In this document: piece by piece, positions 1-11,400 of the stretch | Position numbering within the stretch: the stretch's first letter is position 1 | How the letters are laid out: every line of letters begins with the position of its first letter | Source: Cheiracanthium punctorium | Taxonomy: Eukaryota; Arthropoda; Arachnida; Araneae; Cheiracanthiidae | NCBI GenBank assembly: GCA_038373885.1 | Contig: JAWZYV010016922.1 | Coordinates: 496,001-560,000, forward strand | Direction of reading: 5' to 3' | DNA length: 64,000 nucleotides | Translations under genes and position numbers: made by a program | The notes under the pieces: model-generated | The model's input: only the letters and a program-made list of their open reading frames with translations | Databases searched by the model: none | What the model was told of the DNA's origin: nothing

Positions 1-916
1 AAGATATTTTGACTGTATCTGGAAGCAATATATTAAAAAAGTTGATGTAAACACTGTTACAGGAAGAACTTGCGCAATTTCAGCAAAAGACACTGAATCA
101 AAAACATTGGCTCAGCAAATAGTATACATATCATAGACAAATGACTGAGTGAGAATGTCTGTTTTACATAATTTTTATGTAGATTAATAAGAATGAAAAT
201 TTGGGCAAGGTTTTCATAACGGGTCAAAGTCATTCGAACTAATAATAACAATAAATAGATAGTACTGAATTACACATAGATGTGAATGTTATTTCTTTGA
301 AATTTCATAGCTTAAAAAGCCTTGCAGTCACAGCTTGAAAATCTGCAATTTTATAAAACAATAAAAATGATTAAAATATAAAAAAAGTCTGTATAAAATT
401 ACAAAAGAAGCATGATAATTTCATTATAAGTATTTAAGAGATTTACTTTTTATTTATCAACCTATAAAAGTAATTTAACTTAAAATAAAGCTAAAAAGGA
501 ATTAATGTAAATTAATATTAAATTATTAAAACAGAATAAAGGCATTAAACCTATTTTGGAAAAAATTAACTCATATCATTAGGTATCTTATCAAAACAGA
601 TATCTTATTCTTATGTAAATAAAAATGAATTTCTTTGTAAAATAATCTGCAAATATAGATTTTGTAATAAATGTTGTCATGGTTAAAATTTATATGTTTC
701 TGTCAAAAGTGCACACATTAAAAGAGTATTTTTATCTTTTACATTTTAAGTAACATTTTTTATGTACATACATGTAAAGATATTTAGTTTTTGTAAATTA
801 TAAGTCAATTATTAAAAAATACTTTAATGATGTATGAAACGTGTGCGATTTATTGTTCTGATGTCATATTATTTTTAAAAAATGAAAAAAACATACTTGA
901 TAACTAAACACATGTT
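1..916. other. AT-rich non-coding DNA
   Basis: No exon, transposon end or RNA gene could be recognised. The only long open frame (57-251, minus strand) has no splice context and no recognisable protein feature. If the RXR gene has an upstream 5' UTR exon it may lie here or outside the window, but I cannot point to it. Confidence 0.5.
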
Positions 917-999
917 TAGTGCCAGATATCCGTATCCGGCAACCAAAGGAGCTTCGGATATTTGGTATCCGGGGAAATCACTATTCCGTTACGTCCCTA
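917..999. repeat. Short repeat with TAGGGAYGTAACGGA end
   Basis: The right end, read on the minus strand, is TAGGGACGTAACGGA, and the interior holds several copies of a GGATATC-like word. A related piece occurs at 30209-30284 with TAGGGATGTAACGGATATCC. The two look like fragments of one small hAT-type MITE family. The match is partial and no target duplication is clear. Confidence 0.4.
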
Positions 1000-2379
1000 C
1001 TATGGAAGCTGGTGCTCGACTTGAACTATGACACCAGCATTCCACTTTAACTTGCTCAGAAGTAAAGTAACAAGTGGCTAGTAAAACGAATGAATGCTCA
1101 TTGCTAAAATAAACTAACTTTATTAACTGGAACTAATTAAAACAGTAAAAACATTTTAACATTACGTGTGAAAAGTTAAAACATGTTAGGAACAACGAGA
1201 TTTTGGCCAGACAGCTGACTGCTCCCATGGCAGCACATCATCCTACAATACTCTACACACCCTTCCTACAGTACAATCAATGAAAATTATAGTATCGTTC
1301 CATAGTAAAATATTCAAATTGTTTCTTACTAATATTATCACATTCATTTTACTGTAAGAGAAACACTCATGCTAAGTTTAAATTTTGTTGCTTTTTTAGT
1401 TTTTCTTAAATCTTATGAAACATTAGAATATTAACCTTACTGTATTACTAACTCATTTAAATATGAAACAGTAGCCAGAAAAAAATAAAATAATTATATT
1501 AAGTGTTCATAAACATGTGAAGTCAATTAACTGCTAATTTTGATTTAAATTATGCAGCTAAAAATCTATTTCAATTTTGAGGGGATTATTTATCAGTTAC
1601 TGAAGAGACTTAGCAGAAAATCACTTGAATTAATTGTAATTTGTGATGATATTTTCAGCAACTTAGGTTTGTATTTGTTCTAAGGTAAATGCAAGATTCT
1701 TTATTTCTATCATAAAATTTTACCATGATCATCAGTTATCAAATCACATATCAAGAAAGAAATTATCAATTAATGCAGAATTGCAGATGAACATAAAACA
1801 AATTAGCCATTTACTGTATTAATTAAACATTTTCTATTTTAAATAGGCATAAAATAAACATACAAATATTACAGTTAAAAAATGTCAGCCAAATATTCGA
1901 TATTCAACTGAATGTTTGGTCAGAATTTTAAAGAAGATTCAGTATTAGAGATTTTCACAAGACCGCGGGATTTCCACAATGCCACAGCCCTACCTCAAGA
2001 TTAAGTACCACAGGATACAATAGTACACACTGGAGATAAAGCAATTTTGCTAAGGCGCTCCATTAACACCGTACTTCAGTTCAGTTCAGTTCACAATGCC
2101 ACACTAAATTAAATAAAACCTCTCATGGGTTTATCCTGCCTGCTGAGTTTTTCGATTTTGATGAAGCAGCTAAAATATTTAATAGGGTAAAGATATCATT
2201 AAATTGTATTGTTATCAAAATCATTTCTAAATTATTTTGCTAGTTTGAACCTTGGTATTCCATATTTGGCAAAATATTTTATCCAAAAACATCCCTAATT
2301 TAAAGAGTGTTACTAATAATATAAATTTGTTTAGTTGTAATTTCCTATCATGCTAATTTATTCATTTTGTGTATTGTAG
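1000..2379. other. Non-coding upstream of the first visible RXR exon
   Basis: AT-rich, with no recognisable exon. The final bases form the acceptor (GTATTGTAG) of the exon starting at 2380. If that exon completes a split start codon, the exon donating its first base lies upstream, here or outside the window. No promoter element could be identified with any confidence. Confidence 0.45.
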
Positions 2380-2421
2380 TGGCTGACTTCTCAGAAGACG
2401 ATTCTTCAGAATTTTTTCCAG
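2380..2421 (+). CDS. RXR: RXR exon 1 (N-terminal, candidate start)
   Basis: A 42-base exon between an acceptor (TATTGTAG) and a donor (GGTAACT). It encodes (x)[13 protein letters not shown] in the frame that continues exactly into the next exon: the trailing G plus AG makes Glu. The first two bases are TG, so if the previous exon ended in A the split codon would be ATG and the protein would start MADFSEDD. The acidic, Ser-rich content suits an RXR A/B domain. It is short and has no diagnostic motif, so it is weaker than the later exons. Confidence 0.5.
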
Positions 2422-5400
2422 GTAACTTAGTTTTCAAATTATATAATTTATTATTTTGTTAGATGGAATCAGAATCATTTGATTTTTACTTGTTGATTAA
2501 AGAAAAGTAAGACTAAACTATTGTGTACAGATCTGATAATTTCCAAAAAGACAGTACGAGTCCCATGTAAACACAGTGACAGTTGTTGCGAGTGACTGTC
2601 GCCAACCATTTTGTACGATCAACAAAGCAAACTCAAATAATTTTAACAAATTAAAATTTCATATAAATTATGTTAACAAAAACAGATAAAACATCAAACT
2701 CCCTGCAAAATAATTCAAAAATCTTCAACCACGGTCCATTTTTAATCTAAAAAAACTTAGGCAAATTCAACAACTCGCTGAACATTTAATTTATAATGAG
2801 CAAACAGTAGACTGTTTTTAACCTAAAAGAACTTCATTAGATTAATCAACCTAGTTGTACATCTAATGTAAGCTGGGAAAACATTGGCCTGTGTTTAATT
2901 AAAAAAAAACTTCAGTGGATTAAGCAACCTATTTGTACCACTAATGTAAACTGAGCTAACATGGGCCCATTTTTTGAAGAAACTTCATTGGATTAAGCAA
3001 CCTAGATGTACACCTAACCTAAAGTCAGTATGATTAGAATAACACATAAAAAGCACTAACCAAAACATTAATTACTGTGCTTTCTCAATTTTTGATTGTT
3101 TTTTTCTGAAATTTTATTTAAACTTAGATTGTTTACTTGGAAATAGTTACTTCATTTTTTTAAGGAATATTAAAAATAAATCATAGGAACTCTTCATTTT
3201 TTATGGATTTTGTAATTGATATTAATTTAATCATGCAGAGAGGGACAGATTTTTCTAATATTGGATAATTGCTGTCACTTCTATAAGTTTGTTTGAGAGT
3301 TTGTAATGTTTTTAAATTTTTCTAGGAGGATGTCTCTCCCCCCCCCTCCCCTTATTGTCTTGGTTATGAAGATTAAGTGATTTTAAGAAAAATTAACATG
3401 TTCATGTGTTAAGTGATTTAAAATTTTAATTCATGATTGCTATATTAATTTGTGGAATTTGTTTTTCAGAGTCAACTGCTGTAAACACTCTCTCAAATTC
3501 ATCAGTGAGTAATGGTGCTTCATCATTGTCATCATCAGGAATATCATCAACGGTGTCTAGCAGTTTCACAAATTCTGCATTTTCAAGCATTCATAACAAC
3601 AATTATGTACAACTTTCAGTATGTATTTTTACATAATGATTTAGTTTAAGAATTTTGTGTTGTAACTTTCTTAGTTTAATGCCTTCTCCAATTCGATCCT
3701 AGGAAATTCTAGACTGCTTATATATGTCTATTTGATTTTAAAATTTTAGCAAAAAAAATTTTGATTCCTCTTTTTCTTTGCTTTGGGTCAGTCAGTCGTA
3801 AAAATTAAATGTCTTAGCTCTTTTATTAGATAAGTGCTAGGGAAGTAAATTAGTATATAATGAGAATAGAAAGTAAATCTTTTTGTCATTTTGAAATTTT
3901 TTTTTCAACAGATAAAAAAAAAAAAAACTTTATTTTCTATGCAAACATGTTATTACGGTACCAGGAAGGCACATGTCTAGTACTTATACAATAAGGTGTC
4001 TAGCAAACAGATTACCTGGAATAGTTAGGAAATTTTGTAAGTCAGGAAAAATATGGAGGTAATTGTGTATTATTTTGCTTTTTCAGATAACATTTTTATT
4101 GAATATTTAAGAATGTTATCTATCACTCTTTAACATGTTAATTCTGATTGCAATTTGCAGTAATTGTAAGTTGAGTATTGTAAAATATATTGTCAAAATA
4201 AACCGAAAATTTCAGGGTTTTTTGACTCAATGTACAATCTAATTCCTCATTTAAAAAAAAAAAATGAAGTAAGTTGAATATTACATTAGCACAATATGGA
4301 ATTTAAATTCATGCAATGGCAGATTCAGAATTGTTTTTGGTGTGGGGCAAATTTAAGAAAATGCTAATTTCACTTAAACAGAATGTACAGTGTTTGAAAA
4401 AATGTTACCTAAAGCAATATAACTTTTTGGGGGAAGAACCAATTAAAAAAAAAATAGTTTGATCTAAACAAAATGTGCAGTAAAGCAAAATCTCTACTTA
4501 TTATAAAAGAAGTCTGTCTGTGTGTGTGTGCCGGCAGCGTTATGGACAAACGGCTTCACCTAGAAACACCAAATTTGGTACTCGGGAAGTTCTAAACATG
4601 TAGTTGTGCACCTCGAAGCGAGTTTTTCAAAATTCAACCTAGAATTTTTTTTAATTTTATGTTTGATGCAATTTTTTGGCATTTTTTCTCACCTAATTCG
4701 TAATAATGGCGGTAATTACGCTTGCAGCAAACGGAATTTGTATCATCGGATAGAGGAGAAAAATTTCTTTTAAAAACAGTTTGTTCTGAATTTGTAACAT
4801 AATTTGTAGATTTTTAGGAATTTTTATACTAAGTATCTGTTTATACTAAGTATTTTTTCGTAAAATGGTTTTAAAACTGTTGCATCTTGAATTATATCCG
4901 TCATAACTTTTTGATATTTTGATAGATCGTGAAACATTCCTTTCTCCCTCTTTTAAAATAAAAGCAAAAGCATTATGCAAATTAGGTGATTTTTTACAAA
5001 TTTTAATGTAACCTAATGTTTAGAATTTAATAGCATTAATGCCGAGGGCTTACGCCATCAGATTAATTGATCATCGCATGAGATAATTTTGTTGCATTGC
5101 CATAAAAAGGATTAGAAAAAAGGTTTTTTTTCAACCAATCGAGTTTTTAAATGGGATATTGGAATTTCAATTCGCAAGTAAGGATCTATGATGGCAAATG
5201 TTTTAAGATACGTAAAAATTACACCACAATTTTAACACATTTATCTCTGCTCTTTTTTTTTTTTTTTTTTTTAAACACAGGAGGCAATATTTTGATTCTT
5301 ATTTTTGAAATAAACTGAGAAATTCACAATTACTATTATTATTATAAGTATTATTTCAAAACGTTGCTTATTTAAAAAATTGAAATGTTTTTACACAGCT

Positions 5401-8400
5401 GAAAATGTTCTTCTTTTTCAAAGCTACAAAGTTTGTTTTAAAACGGGATATATTTTTCTATTTACATTTTTATTTTTTGCATTTAATTATGTCGCAGGCA
5501 TATGTTTCCCAACATATGCATGTTGCGTGTATAGTTTTATTTTAACATTGGAATATGTCCCTCCATAGAGTCCTATTCCTATATAAAGCAAAAAAAATTT
5601 CAACGTCGTAAATTTTAATATACCATTTGAAAGCTACTGAGCAAAATATCCGAATTAACTCCCTCATCTCGGGGTATCTTTTACCGCAGTTAAACAGTAA
5701 CATCATAAATTTTTAAAAATGTGTGAAATTTGTAAACTCTGCAACTCTAACGTCCTGTCAAGGTGCGTTCAGACTAGCGTTTTTACCGTTCTTCTTGTAG
5801 TTAATGTCGCAAAAATCGTAAGCACAAAAAGTCAGAGCGTTCACACTCTGGACTTGAAAGTTTTGTAATGACGTATTCGCATCGGTTGGGAGGGGGGGAG
5901 TTTTAGGTGAAACGAAAAAGGGTTGAGTACATTGCATGCGGGAAGAATGATTGATGTTGACATCCTTTCCCCACCTTGAAAATATATCAACAAAAGAAGA
6001 GGGGGAATCGTAGAGACATTAGGCACGGATTTGGGAAGAACTTAAATCCCAGAAAACTGGTTTTATCGTCGCTAACTGACGTCATAACTAAGACCGATTG
6101 CTACAATAAGAACGTAGTCTGAACGCACATTCACAGTTATAGCGATTCTAAATAGCTCCTCGAGATTATAAAGTTTGATGTTTTCAGGAGACAAAACTAT
6201 GGAGGGTTTATAAGATATCTCTATATTGGATACATGGATATTTAAATTGGCACTGCTGGAATATTTTTCATCACGGTGAGATTAAATGTTTTGCGGTGCT
6301 AAATACGCCAATCTTACCAAACTATGCATAAATTAAATATGTATAGAGAGCCTTCTTAATAGCAACCAATATGTGAAATGAATAATGTTTATGTTAATGC
6401 ATAAATTGGAAAGAATCGCCATAGAATAAAAAGATCCCATTGGTGCCAAATAATCTAATCTGTTTCTTTTAATCGAGCCTTGAAGAGGGAGAAGTGAAGA
6501 TAGATAGTATTAATATACGTAATAGGTAGTATTAGTAGATTTGTAAGGATAATATGAATAAATCACAATTGAATGATCAATCATGAAATATTTATTAACT
6601 CTACCACGTTAATAAATATTTCACGAAATTAAGTGTTCTGTTTATCCTTTTCAAGGGTTATTTAACAACCAACTGAACGATAAGTAATTCTAATTTGCGT
6701 TGATATATCCCGCAGTAATTTCAACAGAGGACAGTGCTTGAACTTAAAAAAAAAAAAAACTGTTTTGTCACACGCAGATATGATTTTAGTAAAATATTCG
6801 CTTCTTCCCATATGAAGAGCGGGTGTACAGCTATTTTAAAATAAACGGTTGTCCATTTGTCTGAGGTATTTAATGCTACAACTTGAACCTAAAAAACAGT
6901 ATGATGTAGAAATAACACATTTTGAAAGTCAGGAGTTCTCTGCAAACTGCTAAGCTTTTCACTTTCTGATCGCGAATGACTCTGACGTTAGTTATTTGAG
7001 TCATTATATTGTAATGAATACTCATGACGCAAACTTCACTTCAAGAGTAAAATAATTTTGCTTTTATTTTAGATTTCACATCACAGGAATTAATTGATAT
7101 TAAACATGTTAGGAAAATTTTTGTTTACTACCGTGCGAAGAGCGGGCAAGCAGCTAGTATTTCCCTAAAGCGATATCTTGAGGTTTGGGGTGGGGACAAA
7201 AGCATCCTAACACCTTTCCTGGTGTCGCTTCTGAATTCATAGGAGTGGAAAAAAAAAATCTTAAATACTATTTAGTTTAATAAATATGCTTTTATATTTA
7301 AAGTTTTTGCATTTAAAATTACAATTATACATTCCTTCACTATGTTACTACTATTCATAACTAGATAGAAATTGAGTTGTAGAGATGGAAAAGATATCCC
7401 TTTAGAATTCTTAATTTTCTACTTTTGTTTTAAGGGGGGAAAAACATTTATTAACAAGGAAACTATGGCCATAATTTTAAATTTGTGTTCAAATTCATAA
7501 GCAAATTACAGTGACACTGAGTCAGTGGGCAGTTGATTAAGACTGACTTGAAACGTGTTTTCTGTTTGTCTGTCCATCTGTAATACTGCCTTTAAATTTT
7601 AATATAATGTATTGGAAATAGCATCACAGAAGTTAAGCATAGTTTTAGTTATTCTTTTTTGTAAATTCATTTACTGTAAAACTAAATGAGTTTTCTTTAA
7701 TGATTATCAAACAAATAACATGGAAAAATTGTCCTCATCATTTACTGTTAAACTTTGTTGTATTTTATGTGAAAAACAGAATTCATGTTAACTTCTATAT
7801 TGCATTTGTTTTGATAAATAACTATTTTATCCTAATTATTACTAATAATTTTATTTATTTATTTAAGGCATCTCAAAATCCACCATCACCCAATTTTCCT
7901 GCTGGGCATCCATTAAGTGGTTCAAAGCATTTATGTTCTATTTGTGGAGACCGTGCTTCCGGGAAGCATTATGGAGTCTATAGGTTAGATATTGTTTATA
8001 AATATTGTAGCATTAATTATAGTTATATTTACATGCAGTATCATTTTCGTTTTTGTTTTTGTGAATTATACATGTCAAGATCACAGTTTATTTGTTGACC
8101 AAAAAGTATTTTTTCAAAGTAGCTGATGAAAAAGTGTGGCATTAATGTAAAAATCCTTAGTTGCTTGAAAAAACTTTTTTTAATCAATGTGCAGTAATGT
8201 ATTATATACAGGGTGTCCAACGTGCTAACACTGTCCAATGGCTATTTCCTTAACCGTTAGTCAGAGACACATAGTTCCAATTGCAAAAATGCTTTAAATT
8301 GTATAATCTATTATATGAGAAACAATTGAAGTCAATAAATCAAACCCATAAAAATTACGAAATTTAAATTTTTACATGGTCCTCCAGTCCTATCAGTTAT

Positions 8401-11400
8401 ATTTACAAAAATTTTCTTTATCCAATTTCATGCACAATAATAAAAATAAAAAAAAATTGTCCTTCTACAGCCAAAATTTGCTGAGTTACAGCTGCTTAAA
8501 GTTAGAGCACTTTTCGAGCTGCGAAATAGGGGTTGTATACAGAGGCGTAGCCAAGGGGGGGGGGTTAGGGGACCCCCCCATGAGAAATTTTTTGACATAC
8601 AAAATGTATATACTTCACTACATTATCACACATATGTATACATATATATGAGTTGCAGTAGTCGTAACCCCCCCCCCCCCCATGAAAAATTTCTGGCTAC
8701 GCCCCTGGTTGTATACAAAATGAATTTGAGATAAATTAACAGGGTTGCCACTGGTCAGGGAGAACAGGGAAAACCTGGAAAAGTCGGGGAATTTCATTTT
8801 GGCAAAAAAAGTCAGGGAAAATTGCAAATTTTAGCCCAAAACCTGGAAAATCATGTAATTTGGACTGGAAAATCAGTGTTTGTAAACAAACAACGTTTAA
8901 CCTTACTTTGGGAAGCTAAAAATATCAAAGAAAATATACAAATTTGACATCATAAACATAAAAAATAGTCTGGATTTTTACCACATGATGGTCTGGAAAA
9001 CCTGGAAAAGTCAGGGAATTTTTTTTCAGAAATTGAGTGGCAACCCTGATTAATGTACATATGGTTTTGAGCCTTGTAATATTTATTAGCAATTTCATTA
9101 TCTATTTTATGATTGTTGATTGCAATAAAGGACATTAACGTTTAGCTATGTGTATCCAATAAATTAACATAAAAATATAGCCTATATGGAAAATAGAACT
9201 TTTTTAAAAGAGATTTTTTAATGAACTTGTGTTAAATAACATGAAAGAAAAAAAACAAAGCAATTAAACTTTTCAATAAACATTAAATCAGAATATCAAA
9301 CATTTTAAAATACAAATATATGCCATTTTAGAAACTTAAAATAATATTGCAAATTCAATTAGCATAACATTTGCTCAAAGTAGCTTTCGGCTGCAATGCA
9401 AACATGCACCAGTGTCAAAAACTCTTCCTGTACTTTGCGTAGCATACTTGGTGTTACACATCTGCGTGCTACACATATACAATTTAGTAAGTCTGATGGA
9501 CTTGTTGATTCTTTTTCATATACTTATTTTGCAAGAAACCCCAGAGAAAATAATCTAAGGGATTCTAGTCTGGTGATCTTGGAGGTCACTCAACAGGACA
9601 GGTTTCGTCGATGGTTGCATGGGTCATATCGTTGTGCAACCATGCAACCATCGACGAAACCTGGAGTGACGTCATGCACCGAAAGAGCAGAGAAAGAGAG
9701 GCGGAGGAAAGAAGCCACATCATTCCCGCAAGGGAAGAAAAGGACTGAGGATGGCTGTGAACCGGCAGCCGAAATATATCTCCGGAGGAAAATGGTATTG
9801 TTTTTAGTAAGTTAACTATGGAAATCCTCCGTATTACCTTTTAACCTTTTAAAGATTTTAACTACATTATGCTCTATTGGCAGAAATTCATTAAGGTGTA
9901 TTTTAGAGGTATTAGGCTATTTCAAACGACTCAGAAATGATATATGTTGTTAAGGATTACAAAATGAATCTCTGGATCAAAAAATAGTGTCTTTATCATT
10001 TATAGTTCTGCTATTAACACTAAAAATATTTCCAACACATTACAGTCCATGGCAGTTTTAGTGACATTCATCTATTTAAGCACAATACCATCCTACCATA
10101 TAGTTAGGTAATGGTTTGACCACGGTCACATGCCTCCTTCAAAAATTACACCAAAAGTCGCCAAGCTTGGCCACTTTAGGCATATGTGTGTATGTATTTA
10201 ACTCTCATATCTCAAAAACTGTTGATAAAATTTTTTTTTTTCATACATGTAATGAATTTTCTTTTCTAGTTGTGAAGGGTGTAAAGGTTTTTTCAAGAGA
10301 ACTGTACGAAAAGATTTGAGTTATGCATGTAGGGAAGATCGTAATTGTGTGATTGATAAACGCCAGAGAAATCGTTGCCAGTACTGTCGCTATCAGAAAT
10401 GCTTATCAATGGGCATGAAACGTGAAGGTAATTTGAGCTATTTAATTCTGGTTTCATCATTTTGCATCAAGTAGACTCTGAAACATTCTAATTGTCAATT
10501 TTCATGTTGTTTTTGAAAAATCTTGAAAATCTTTAAATTTTCTTTTGAATGGGGGCTTAAACTCTTAAAAACTTCCATGGGATTCTTGAAAATACCGTGA
10601 TTTAAGTTAAGAATCATACACGGAAGTATTTCCAATACTTAGTTAAAAACAGTTAAAAGCCAGTAAAATCTGTTAGAACATTAAAAACACAACACACCAA
10701 GTGTTTTCACCAAGCACACCAAGTGTGCTGAAACGAAGGAGGAAATTTTCGCCAGTTCTGAAGATGGCTGCGAGCTAAGCAGCCGAAAGGGCTAGACTTG
10801 GTGTGTTGTTTTTAATGTTTTAACGGATTTTAATGGCTTTGAACTATTTTTAATTAAGTACCTTGATTTTTTTTCAAAATACCATCAAGTAAATTTTTAA
10901 TTACAGGGTGTCTACTAAGTTATGGAAATCATGAAATGGGGGAAAAGATCACATGACAGAAGAGTTAAGTCATGGAATTCTCGAAATATTGTGAATTCAA
11001 ATTTTTTTATTTATTTTACTTTTTCTGTGCAAAAGGATCTAAATTATCCATCACTGGTAGGTCAAGCAATATACACCAAAGATCATAATAAGACCAATAA
11101 AGGTTAAGGTATAAGAAATCTTAAATCTGGTGGACACCCTGAATTATTGTTTCCCATGGAAGCTAAGATGGGGGGGGGGGGACAAATCCCTTACAGAAAC
11201 CTGTATGATCAAGAAACATTTTGCTAATTCTAACCTCTTCACATGCTAGAAACATTACACTGAGAAAAACTAGCATATATGATGACATGGAAAAAACATT
11301 TTTTCTATATAATTTTTTTTTTTCTAAAAGGATTAATACACCATTTAAGCAGCCAAAATTATATACAGTTGTGTCAATCCATAAAATTTGAACATTAATT

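Larger units (their letters stand above)
4491..7157 (+). mobile_element. Helitron-like element 1, non-autonomous
   Basis: Starts with TCTCTACTTATTATAAAAG directly after an A and ends with CTAG directly before a T, the A^T insertion and TC...CTAG termini of Helitrons. Just before the end is CCGTGCGAAGAGCGGG, the short hairpin-like terminator seen in insect and spider Helitrons. No Rep/helicase open frame is present, so it is non-autonomous. It contains a TIR MITE (5763-6128) and a second terminator-like sequence near 6807-6834. The element type is secure from the ends. The boundaries rest on the dinucleotide rule rather than on an empty-site comparison. Confidence 0.75.
3619..7867 (+). other. 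RXR: RXR intron 2
   Basis: About 4.2 kb. The centre is the Helitron-like element 4491-7157. The flanks on both sides (about 4310-4490 and 7158-7235) look like the halves of an older repeat split by that insertion: a GGCAGATTCAGAA-like word near 4318 and TTCTGAATTCA near 7220. The rest is AT-rich with A and T runs. Confidence 0.5.
7984..10269 (+). other. RXR: RXR intron 3
   Basis: About 2.3 kb. It contains a CAGGGTGTCC transposon end near 8209, two MITEs (8540-8707, 8740-9048), a transposase relic (9371-9599), a perfect palindrome (9601-9661) and a GC-richer stretch (9662-9790) of unknown origin. 9791-10269 is AT-rich with nothing recognised. Confidence 0.55.
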
